53,660 nt of DNA from Halobacteriales archaeon QS_3_64_16 (GTDB lineage Archaea > Halobacteriota > Halobacteria > Halobacteriales > Halococcaceae), in assembly GCA_003021705.1 (NCBI GenBank), contig PXRJ01000009.1, positions 1 through 53,660 on the forward strand. The letters run 5' to 3'. A program made the translations under genes and the position numbers. Within the stretch, counting starts at the first letter, position 1. Each line of letters begins with the position of its first letter. Under the pieces are notes generated by a model that saw only the letters and a list, made by a program, of their open reading frames with translations, ran no database searches and was not told the DNA's origin. Positions 9,021 through 15,962 of the stretch are shown here, in pieces.

Positions 9021-10751
9021 TCAGATGTCAGCACTGGACGGGAAGTAATCGAGCACGTCGTCGCGCCATCCGCCCTGGCCCTGCCCGACGTGCTCGACGT
9101 CCTCGACGAACTCGATCCGGGTGACCCATTTCGCCATCTTGTAGCCCAACTGGCTCCGGATTCGCAGGCGAAGGGGCGCGCCGAAGGCGATCGGCAGCTC
9201 CTCGCCGTTCATCTCGTCGGCGATGATCGTCCCCGGCTCGGTCGCTTTGTCCATCGCGATCGCTTCGTAGTAGTAACCGTTCTCGACGGGTTCTTGGGGC
9301 CCTTCTTCGGAGTACTCCCACTTCTCGTCGAGCGTGTGGAAGACGACCCACTCCACGTCCGCGGCGGGCTCGCACCGATCGACGATTTCTGCGATCGGCA
9401 CGCCGCCCCACTGGGCGAAGTAGGTCCAGCCCTGGATGCAGTCATGCCGGGTCGTCTGGGATCGACGGGGCAGCTCCTGGAGCTCTTCTATCGAGAGCTC
9501 GAGTTCGTTCTCGACGAGGCCATCGACGGCCAGCGTCCAGTTCGCGAAGTTCTCCGCGGCGTGCTCTCTGTACTCCTCATTCCGGGGCGGTTTACCGTTC
9601 ACCCGGGCGAACGCCGAGGGTTCTGCCCCGTCGCTCTCGGCGTCGACCGTCTCGACGCTCTCGTTGTGGTGATGGAAGAGGGCCTTGAGCAGGGGATCGA
9701 CGCCGACCTCTAAGATCCTCTTCGTCACTCTCGGCCGGTTGAGCGACGCCCAGTTCCCGACCGCGTGGATCGCGATCACGCCGCCGATCCAGGCAGCCGT
9801 CAGCCACAGCGCGAGCGCTTCCGACGCCTCGGGACTCCCCAGCAGTACTTTCGCCATCTCCTCGGCGAACCCGTGGGCGACGACGAGACCCACGTGGACG
9901 AGGATGAAGGCGACGAAGACGATCGTCCCGAGGAAGTGGACGCTTCGCACCCGCTGGCGGAGGTGCCCGAAGCGCTCGGGGAAGTGGGCCCGCACCGCGG
10001 GCGCTTGCAGCACGCCGGTAACGATCATCAGCGGTGAGAGGACGAACACCATCGCGAAATACGAGAGCTTCTGCAGAGCGTTGTAGCCCGCCGCTCCCGG
10101 GATATCGAGCGTGAGGTAGGTCACGAACGCGTCCCAAGCCTGAGGGAAAATCCCCCAGGAGGTCGGGACGAGCCGGTCCCACTGACCGGTGCCAAAGAGC
10201 AAGACGACGTAGATGAGCCCCGTCAGCAGCCATCCCGCGGCCCCCCAAAAATGCCAGTGGCGAGCCAGCCCGAGGGAATCCCGCCCCGGGAGCGCGATCC
10301 AGGGGGAGTAGGGCTCGGCTTCGTCCTCAGCCGTCCAGAGATCGCCAGTGTCCGCCTCGCTCTCGGTAACGGTGCCAGTACTGGTCTCAGCGCTCACACT
10401 GGTCTCGGCACCGGCAGCACTGTTGCCGGTCGCGCCGGCAGGGGTGGCGCTCTCGGTGCCGAGCCCGCCGTCGGTGACGCCCTTCCCACTCGCTTCGGCG
10501 TCGGCCACCACGCCCTCGTCGCGACCGGCCCTTTCCTCGGTATCATCGGCGTCGATCCGTTCGAGATCGACGTCGGTCGATCGGGTCTCGTCACCAGCCC
10601 GGAGCCACTCGGTGCCCGGGATCGCGTCGTCGTTCCAGTAGAACCGGGGGTGAGCGCCGACGATCCCGAGCCCGCTTCTGATCAGCAGCGTCGTAAATAG
10701 CAGGTTGAACACGTGGGCCAGCCGGAGCCACAGCGGGAACTCGAGCGCCAC
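9021..10751 (-). CDS. Cytochrome b / molybdopterin oxidoreductase fusion protein
   Basis: About 576 residues joining a membrane cytochrome b561-like module to a sulfite-oxidase/YedY-type molybdopterin domain. The N-terminal helix LWLRLAHVFNLLFTTLLIRS is followed by an unusually long Ser/Thr/Glu/Ala-rich linker of roughly 90 residues. Three or four helices follow with candidate heme histidines (ARHWHFWGAAGW, SVHFLGTIVF, ILVHVGLVVAHGF). The C-terminal 190 residues carry the Mo-cofactor Cys in TTRHDCIQGWTYFAQWGGVP and GAPLRLRIRSQLGYKMAKW. No Tat signal is present, so the Mo domain may face the cytosol. The GTG at 10751 is chosen because GGAGGGG lies just upstream. A start at 10793 is possible. 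The substrate is unknown, but the operon with narK suggests nitrogen oxyanions. Confidence 0.8.
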   Translation of the reverse strand: MALEFPLWLRLAHVFNLLFTTLLIRSGLGIVGAHPRFYWNDDAIPGTEWLRAGDETRSTDVDLERIDADDTEERAGRDEGVVADAEASGKGVTDGGLGTESATPAGATGNSAAGAETSVSAETSTGTVTESEADTGDLWTAEDEAEPYSPWIALPGRDSLGLARHWHFWGAAGWLLTGLIYVVLLFGTGQWDRLVPTSWGIFPQAWDAFVTYLTLDIPGAAGYNALQKLSYFAMVFVLSPLMIVTGVLQAPAVRAHFPERFGHLRQRVRSVHFLGTIVFVAFILVHVGLVVAHGFAEEMAKVLLGSPEASEALALWLTAAWIGGVIAIHAVGNWASLNRPRVTKRILEVGVDPLLKALFHHHNESVETVDAESDGAEPSAFARVNGKPPRNEEYREHAAENFANWTLAVDGLVENELELSIEELQELPRRSQTTRHDCIQGWTYFAQWGGVPIAEIVDRCEPAADVEWVVFHTLDEKWEYSEEGPQEPVENGYYYEAIAMDKATEPGTIIADEMNGEELPIAFGAPLRLRIRSQLGYKMAKWVTRIEFVEDVEHVGQGQGGWRDDVLDYFPSSADI

Positions 10752-11145
10752 TATCGAGTCCCCTCCGTCTCGAGTACTCGAGGCTCGACCCACGACTTCT
10801 CACGGTCGCTCGGTCCCCCTCCCAGCCGATAGACATAGCTCGAGTCAGTCATCACGATCACGTCTAACCGTCGGTGCTCGACCCGCGTAGCTCGCCGACC
10901 ACCGTATTGGGGGATCTTAAGTCCCCTCGGCTATCGGTCCCCGCGACCGCTCACGTCGTCGATGTGGCTCCACGGGGATCCCGACTGTGGACTCATCGCT
11001 ACCTCTCCCCGGGGGTCGCCGATCGATGGTCGCGAGCCGACCGCCGACGCGGTGGAGGCCGACCGGACGATGCTATCTTCTCCCTTCGTGACCCCTAATG
11101 CTGTGGGTATGTCCCGACGGTTGCGGGGAGAGTGTTCCCGATAGA
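10752..11145. other. Intergenic region of divergent genes
   Basis: About 390 bases between the oxidoreductase (minus) and the DUF2061 gene (plus). Short open frames here (for example 10931-11161 minus and 10874-11098 plus) resemble no family I know. I see no RNA gene. An AT-richer patch, GGGATCTTAAGT near 10911-10922, could be a promoter element, without firm support. Confidence 0.4.
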
Positions 11146-11379
11146 ATGGCGACGATCGCACGCCGTGCTCGACAGACGGGGACTCGTTCCGTGGTGAAGA
11201 CGGCGCTGTATCGCGTTCTCATGTTCCTGGTAACGGGTGCGGTCGCCTTCGTCATGACCGGGGACCTCGGAACGGCACTCGACATCGGTATCGCAACGAA
11301 CCTCATCAAGACACTCACGTACTACGGCTACGAGCGCCTCTGGGCACGTATCGAGTGGGAAACCGCGGTCGTGAACTGA
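11146..11379 (+). CDS. DUF2061 small membrane protein
   Basis: A 77-residue protein of the DUF2061 family. It begins MATIARRARQTGTRSVVKTA, then has two hydrophobic segments (LYRVLMFLVTGAVAFVMTG and ALDIGIATNLIKTLTYYGYE), and ends with the family hallmark YYGYERLWARIEW. The ATG at 11146 is preferred because it starts at the conserved region. An ATG at 11098 in the same frame would add 16 residues including two Cys. Function is unknown. DUF2061 proteins are widespread in bacteria and archaea and often lie near sulfur-assimilation genes. It is the only plus-strand gene inside the minus-strand nitrogen cluster. Confidence 0.75.
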   Translation: MATIARRARQTGTRSVVKTALYRVLMFLVTGAVAFVMTGDLGTALDIGIATNLIKTLTYYGYERLWARIEWETAVVN

Positions 11380-11461
11380 GATACTTCCCGTTCGACTCCC
11401 GAACGTTCGTGCCCCCGAGCGGTTCGCTCCGCTGTGTCGCCTCGCTTTCCGTCTCGACCGA

Positions 11462-11908
11462 TCAACAACAGAACATGAACGGATAGAGGAGTCCGATCCG
11501 ATCGCCCTCCTCCAGCTCCGTATCGAGCCCGTTCAGGTTCTCGTTGAACCGGCCATTGATCGTCACTCTGGCGTACGCGCGGGTCTGCTCGCCCTCGGGG
11601 TTCTTACTCCAGGTGCCAGGCAGCTCCTCGGGCGGGGTAGCCCAGCCGTGTGCCGTCGCTTCGGCTTCGGTCTCGGCAATGAGTAGCTCCCGCACGTCGT
11701 ATTCGGTGAAGAGGGCATCGAGGAAGTCCCCGAGAGTACTCCCTTCGAAACTGAACTCCAGACGTGGCTCGCCGATCGCCTTGCGTACGCGCCCGGTCGG
11801 TCTCACCTCGACCGTCGTCTCAGTCCCTTCCGTCTCGGGTTCTCCTCTCTCGGCCCGTCTCGCCGTTCGATCCGCCCCGCTCGCCTCTTCGATGTCTTTC
11901 GTTTCCAT
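11462..11908 (-). CDS. MoaD/ThiS-like beta-grasp protein ending in Cys-Cys
   Basis: A 148-residue protein with an acidic/basic lead of about 45 residues, then a beta-grasp (ubiquitin-like) fold of the MoaD type: VEVRPTGRVRKAIGEPRLEF, FEGSTLGDFLDALFTEYDVR, YARVTINGRFNENLNGL and LEEGDRIGLLYPFMFCC at the end. MoaD and ThiS normally end in Gly-Gly, which is adenylated and turned into a thiocarboxylate. Here the tail is Phe-Met-Phe-Cys-Cys, so classical activation looks impossible. The ATG at 11908 (METKDIEEASGA) follows the nitric oxide reductase fragment by 78 bases on the same strand, suggesting an old nor-moaD-like operon. A role in metal or sulfur delivery to the reductase is only a guess. 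Confidence 0.75.
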   Translation of the reverse strand: METKDIEEASGADRTARRAERGEPETEGTETTVEVRPTGRVRKAIGEPRLEFSFEGSTLGDFLDALFTEYDVRELLIAETEAEATAHGWATPPEELPGTWSKNPEGEQTRAYARVTINGRFNENLNGLDTELEEGDRIGLLYPFMFCC

Positions 11909-11986
11909 GGCTTGGAACACGTGTTCGGCTCCCCAGAAATCGACCCCGAACCTGTTCGGGCACACTGCTGAGAGACGGAGACGACC

Positions 11987-12562
11987 TCAGGCCGGAGTCG
12001 CTCGCGAGTCGGCTTCGTCGCTTTCTACCGCCCGGAGGTGGGAAATCGCGGCGGCAGTGAAGGAAAGCGCTCCGCAGATCACTAACCCGTCGCCCGGCAG
12101 TCGTGCCCAGGAGAACGTCTGGACGAGGGGCCGCTCGTGGAAGTCGAGATCCCGACCGGCGGCGAAGCCCTCCTCGTAGACGGTCTCGAGCTGGAGGAAG
12201 CCAACCGGCAATAGGGAGCCAACGACCATGACCGTGAGCCCGACGTTCGACAGCCGAAACGAGCGCCGGAACCAGGTCGGGTCCCAGGCCGCCTCGGGGG
12301 TCACCACCCGGAGGATATAGACCCCGAGGCCGAGCGCGAGCAGGCCAAAGGCCCCGAACGTTGCGGCGTGGGAATGGGCCAGCGTGAGATAGGTGCCGTG
12401 CTCGTAGTAGTTGAGCACCGGGAGGTTCAGGAAAAATCCCAGTACCCCAGCGCCGACGAAGTTCCAGACGGTCGCCCCGAGGATAAAGAGGAAGGGCAGC
12501 GCGTAGGGGAACTCCTCGCCGCACGGACGCGATCCGACAGGCTCTCGATGGTCCTACTGGCT
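11987..12562 (-). pseudogene. norB: Nitric oxide reductase (heme-copper oxidase-like), C-terminal fragment
   Basis: The open frame back to about 12562 encodes the last about 185 residues of a NorB/NorZ-type nitric oxide reductase, a 12-14 helix membrane enzyme that reduces NO to N2O. Recognisable segments are LPFLFILGATVWNFVGAGVL, the helix bearing the heme ligands in LNYYEHGTYLTLAHSHAATF (the His-x-His pair), and LETVYEEGFAAGRDLDFHE. The intact quinol-type enzyme is about 700-760 residues, so three quarters are gone. No start codon lies between the in-frame TAG near 12563 and the homologous part. The first in-frame GTG is at 12418. Upstream DNA shows no trace of the missing portion in any frame, so this is a deletion, not a frameshift. 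Confidence 0.85.
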
Positions 12563-12836
12563 CTCCCGGCACCCTCCGGGGGGTCGGTTCCGGGGCGATC
12601 GCTCCGATCACCGACGGGATCGGAGCCGCCCGTGGCTCGGGAGAGAAGTCCCCTGATCGATGGCATAGGTACGTCGGTGTTGTGACGGCCGGCTCCTAAG
12701 GATGGGGCCGAACACGTTCCCCTCTGCTCGCGATCGTTCGCCAAAGGAGCCGAATGGAGCCGGGAAACGCCATTGGACCGAGTGAGCGAACACGTTCGGG
12801 ATCAACTATACGCACCCCGACGGAGAACGCTCGCGC

Positions 12837-13560
12837 ATGGGTGAGAGTATCTTCGCCGAGCTACAGGTCAGGGGCCCCGCCTCCTGTCGGCTCCTGACGG
12901 CCAGTGAGGGCATGGAGCCGGACGCGACGATCGGTACCGTCACCCGGAGCACGATCCCTGACGGGAAAGGGGCAGTGGCCGAGGAGTTCACCGTTGAGCC
13001 CGCGAACGGGAGGGGAGATGGGGAGGCTTGCGACGGTGATGCTGAGGACCCGATAGCGGACGTCGGGGGGATCGACGCTATCGAGGACGCGACCCGGGTG
13101 TTCGATTCCGGATCGGGAACGGTCTACCGCTTCGACCGCGAGCAACGCGGCTGTGCCTGCGATCGGATCGAGGCGCTGGGCTGTCCGATTCGAGACGTGA
13201 ACGTCCGCGGCGATCAGGTCGTCCTCACCTTCTTCGCGGCGGACGTCGGGACGCTTCGAGAGGTAATCACGGACCTCAAGGACCAGTTCGAGTCCGTGAG
13301 CGTCGAGCGACTGCTTCGCTCCGAGCCCGCTGATGTTGACCGGTGGGAAAGTGACCTCGCGTTCGTCGATCGGCGCACTCACCGACCGCCAGCGCGAGGT
13401 ACTGACCGTCGCCCACGAGATGGGCTACTTCGAACACCCGCGGGACGCCAATGCCGAAGCGGTCGCGGCGGACCTCGACATCACCCCGTCGACCTTCGCC
13501 GAACCCCTCGCGGCCGCCCAGTCGAAGCTCGTCGACTCGATCCCCGATCATCGAGCGTGA
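12837..13560 (+). pseudogene. narO: NarO/DmsR-like cysteine-motif HTH_10 regulator, one frameshift
   Basis: An ATG at 12837 opens a regulator of about 240 residues. Its N-terminal half carries Cys17 and then Cys106-x-Cys108-x7-Cys116 (RGCACDRIEALGCP). This C-xn-C-x-C-x7-C pattern is the one described for haloarchaeal NarO, the oxygen/anaerobiosis activator of nitrate and nitrite reduction genes. The C-terminal HTH_10 domain is in the next frame: ALTDRQREVLTVAHEMGYFE and AVAADLDITPSTFAEPLAAA, ending at 13560. One extra base near 13362-13365 in GATCGGCGC separates the two. Without repair the protein loses its DNA-binding domain. It faces away from the nor fragment, as a divergent activator would. 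Confidence 0.75.
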
Positions 13561-13620
13561 TGTCGATTCCCTCGTTATCGTGGGTGACCCTTTCTCCTCG
13601 CCCGGTCGCTGGTAGCGACC

Positions 13621-13785
13621 ATGAGAGGTCGGCGTTCGACGCGGCGCTATGCGTTCCGGTGCCCGGGCTGTGGCGAAGGTTTTCGGGTGGACCCCGCGAT
13701 TCGTGAGTCGTTGCTCGCGTCAAGGAGGGCAAGGACCTCGGCGACTGGACTCGATCGAGAACCCTGGTGCGTTGGTGGGAATTGA
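13621..13785 (+). pseudogene. Truncated haloarchaeal zinc-ribbon protein
   Basis: An ATG at 13621 gives a 54-residue frame starting MRGRRSTRRYAFRCPGCGEG and FRVDPAIRESLLA. It resembles the first half of the small (about 55-60 residue) haloarchaeal zinc ribbons of the DUF7560 type, which carry a CPxC, a helix ending in a-LL, and a second C-x-x-C. Here the second cysteine pair never comes. At about 13719 the sequence changes to the 3' end of an acetyl-CoA synthetase gene in another frame, so the last about 20 residues are out-of-frame noise. This appears to be a gene cut by recombination. The family assignment is from pattern memory and is moderate. Confidence 0.5.
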
Positions 13786-13796
13786 GACGGCGCGCC
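13719..13796 (+). pseudogene. 3' remnant of a second acetyl-CoA synthetase gene
   Basis: Read across one lost base, this stretch encodes KEGKDLGD then LDSIENPGALVGIETAR. It is nearly the same as the last residues of the synthetase at 2044-4040 (GEDLGDLDSIENPGALEGIE). At the DNA level the two copies differ at many third positions, so this is the tail of a diverged paralogue and not a recent duplicate. A C is missing between the GGCGA and CTGGA blocks. It directly abuts the cut zinc ribbon, which marks 13719 as a recombination junction. Confidence 0.7.
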
Positions 13797-13925
13797 GACT
13801 CCAGAGTTCATCTTTACACTGTTTGATCGAATATGGGAGAACGTTTGGCTCCCGCCGACTGTAATGCTGGTCTCGTCGCGACTCTCAAGCACTGGTTGTC
13901 CTTACACAAACGTGCGGTGCGGGAA

Positions 13926-14339
13926 CTAACGATGCCTCATCAATCGAATTGTTATTATTGAGAGCGTTATAGATCCGATCACCCCCAAAACCTGAATCCA
14001 GTCTGGAAACGAACCTTGGTAGTTGCCAGACAAATATAAAGAAATGGGAATAATCAATAATATTGTGATAATCAAAGATGCTACGATGTCTTTTCTAAGC
14101 CTTGAACAATCAAATATCGAAGATTCTCCCCTTTCTGCAGTCTGTTCTCGTGCTTCCGGTGCAAAATCATCGTTCTCAAATCCGTCATTGGACCTTTTAG
14201 ACAGGTTGTCCCAGTCTTCGAGGCCGGTACAGTCGTGGTTCTCCGGTAAGCGGTGTTCCGCGCAGTAGGTGTTCCTACAGCGTCGACAGGTGTACGGTAG
14301 ATTCTCGTACTCGCCGCACTCAGTACATTCGGGCATCAC
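13926..14339 (-). CDS. AN1-like zinc-finger membrane protein
   Basis: A 137-residue protein in an AT-rich patch. The N-terminus MPECTECGEYENLPYTCRRC, then CAEHRLPENHDC, gives an AN1-like zinc-finger pattern: C-x2-C, C-x2-C, C-x2-H and H-x-C. A polar Asp/Glu-rich linker follows, then two hydrophobic helices (IVASLIITILLIIPISLYL and WIQVLGVIGSITLSIITIRL) and a basic tail. The topology suggests a cytosolic zinc finger anchored in the membrane by a hairpin of two helices. ATG codons at 14339 and 14336 are both possible. Base composition and codon use differ sharply from the flanking genes, which suggests recent gain. Archaeal AN1-type proteins of this shape have no assigned function. Confidence 0.75.
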   Translation of the reverse strand: MMPECTECGEYENLPYTCRRCRNTYCAEHRLPENHDCTGLEDWDNLSKRSNDGFENDDFAPEAREQTAERGESSIFDCSRLRKDIVASLIITILLIIPISLYLSGNYQGSFPDWIQVLGVIGSITLSIITIRLMRHR

Positions 14340-14527
14340 CTGGTGATCGTTGATGAGAGATGTTGATAAAAATATTGTACAGGACGACCATTATTCAGCA
14401 AACTAGTGCTGAGTAGTGCTCCGGTCTCAGCACCTCTTTGCTAACTCTGTTGTTCTCGATTACCCCGATCGATAGAACTCAGCGTTTCCCACGGAGTTCA
14501 TAACCGGTGCCCTGGTAGGAACCGATT

Positions 14528-15412
14528 ATGGATACTACAAAGCAACTCTACGAGACCGAGGCCTCGGGTTGGCAGCGCGGTCTGTACGACGACATCCAGC
14601 ATACCTTCCGCGCGCCGACCGTCAACTGGATCTTCCGGACGACGATGGCGAACTACCCCGACTTTCTCCGGTACGCCTGGGGACAGCTGAAACCCCTCTA
14701 TACCACGCGTGCGTTCGCTCGGTTCTCGACGGCCTATCGCGACGCCGTGCTCTCGACGATCGAGGACGCCACTCCCCTCCCGACCTACCGCCGCGCGGCG
14801 CTGGGGATCGCACCTGCCGAGTACCGCGAGCTCCGCGGGCAGGTCGGAACCTTCGACGTCGTCGCCCCCCGGCTCGCGCTGCTGTTCGAAGTGTGTGACC
14901 GGGCGCTCCGGGGCGAGCCCATCGGCACCGAGCCCGAGGAGGACTACGCCGCGACCGCGCCCTTCCCCGCCGGTCTCGATCGCGATCGCGGCCGCTTGCC
15001 GACGATGATCGACGCCGATAGCGTGCCCGACGGTCTCGTGGGGACGGTCGACTCGATCCAGGACTTTCACGGTCTGGACGATGGCCTGCCGAGCATCTAT
15101 CGGTGTCTCTGCCAGTGGCCGGCCTATCTCGACCGAGCCTGGGCGGACCTCGAACCGGTGGTCAGAGGCGAGGGGTTCGAACAAGCCTGTGCGGAAGCGA
15201 GCGATCGTACCGACGCATTCGTCGACGCGACGCCCTACCAGCCCCGGCTCGATCCCGATTCCCTGCGAGCGGCCGGCTTCGACGACGACGTGATCTCCGA
15301 TCTACAGGGACTCTTCGAGGAGTTCAACGGGGGCGCTATCGAGACGGTGATCCCCGCGCTGCCGGTCTACGCCGCGACACTCGACGCGAGCGGTCGGCGG
15401 GCGTTTCGCTGA
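14528..15412 (+). CDS. DehI-family 2-haloacid dehalogenase homologue
   Basis: A 294-residue cytosolic, all-helical protein of the DehI family. The two pseudo-repeats of the family are visible: FRAPTVNWIFRTTMANYPDF with LRYAWGQLKPLYTTRAF, and later DGLPSIYRCLCQWPAYLDRA with WADLEPVVRGEGFEQA. Length matches the family (about 290-310). Characterised group I members hydrolyse both D- and L-2-haloalkanoic acids, inverting configuration by water attack. I cannot verify the catalytic Asp without an alignment, and many haloarchaea carry homologues with unproven activity. The ATG at 14528 follows an AT-rich upstream region suited to a promoter. The neighbouring thiolase, DUF35, AMP-binding and AtoE genes suggest use of short-chain acids. 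Confidence 0.8.
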   Translation: MDTTKQLYETEASGWQRGLYDDIQHTFRAPTVNWIFRTTMANYPDFLRYAWGQLKPLYTTRAFARFSTAYRDAVLSTIEDATPLPTYRRAALGIAPAEYRELRGQVGTFDVVAPRLALLFEVCDRALRGEPIGTEPEEDYAATAPFPAGLDRDRGRLPTMIDADSVPDGLVGTVDSIQDFHGLDDGLPSIYRCLCQWPAYLDRAWADLEPVVRGEGFEQACAEASDRTDAFVDATPYQPRLDPDSLRAAGFDDDVISDLQGLFEEFNGGAIETVIPALPVYAATLDASGRRAFR

Positions 15413-15487
15413 GTCGGGTAGTTCTGAGCCGTCGACCGCGGATCTCTCGCTCGACTCGGCGCCTCGTGCCCCGATGTAGGCGGACGA

Positions 15488-15961
15488 TCACGCGGGTTCG
15501 AAGACGTGCAGCGGCCACTCCTCCTCGTGATCGAGCGCGAACTCCTTTTCCTGGTCGGTGAGTTCCCGGACGGTCAGCTCAACGGGTGTTCCGATCTCGA
15601 CCTCTTCGTAGTCGGCCGCGACCCGCCCGGTGAGCCGCACACCCGAATCGAGTTCGACGATCGCGATCGTGAGCGGGGCGTCGGCCGCGAAGGCAGGGGC
15701 CGGCCGGGCGACCTCGGTGTTGGTGAGGATCGTTCCCTCTCTCGGCTGTTCTTCGACCGCGATCTCGCGGCTCCCACACGCGTAACACGCCGGTCGCGGC
15801 GGGACGAACGCCTGCTCACACTCGTCGCATCGACCGCCGAGCAGCCGTCCGTCCGACAGCGCCGCGAAGAAGCCGGGCAGCGTGAAGGGGCTCTCGGCGG
15901 TGAGGTCCTCGGGCTTCACTCTCCTCGGTGACTCACCGTCGCCTCTCTCACGTCCCGTCAT
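15488..15961 (-). CDS. DUF35 zinc-ribbon/OB-fold acyl-CoA partner protein
   Basis: A 157-residue protein with the DUF35 architecture: an N-terminal helix (PFTLPGFFAALSDGRLLGGR), a rubredoxin-like zinc ribbon (CDECEQAFVPPRPACYACGS: C-x2-C, C-x2-C) and a C-terminal OB fold (TGRVAADYEEVEIGTPVELT). Such proteins pair with thiolase-superfamily enzymes. In archaea they can bridge a thiolase and HMG-CoA synthase, and elsewhere they act with acetyl-CoA acetyltransferases. The ATG at 15961 (MTGRERGD) begins one base after the thiolase TGA, so the two are translationally coupled. An upstream in-frame ATG at 15982 would lie inside the thiolase. Confidence 0.9.
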   Translation of the reverse strand: MTGRERGDGESPRRVKPEDLTAESPFTLPGFFAALSDGRLLGGRCDECEQAFVPPRPACYACGSREIAVEEQPREGTILTNTEVARPAPAFAADAPLTIAIVELDSGVRLTGRVAADYEEVEIGTPVELTVRELTDQEKEFALDHEEEWPLHVFEPA

Positions 15962-15962
15962 C

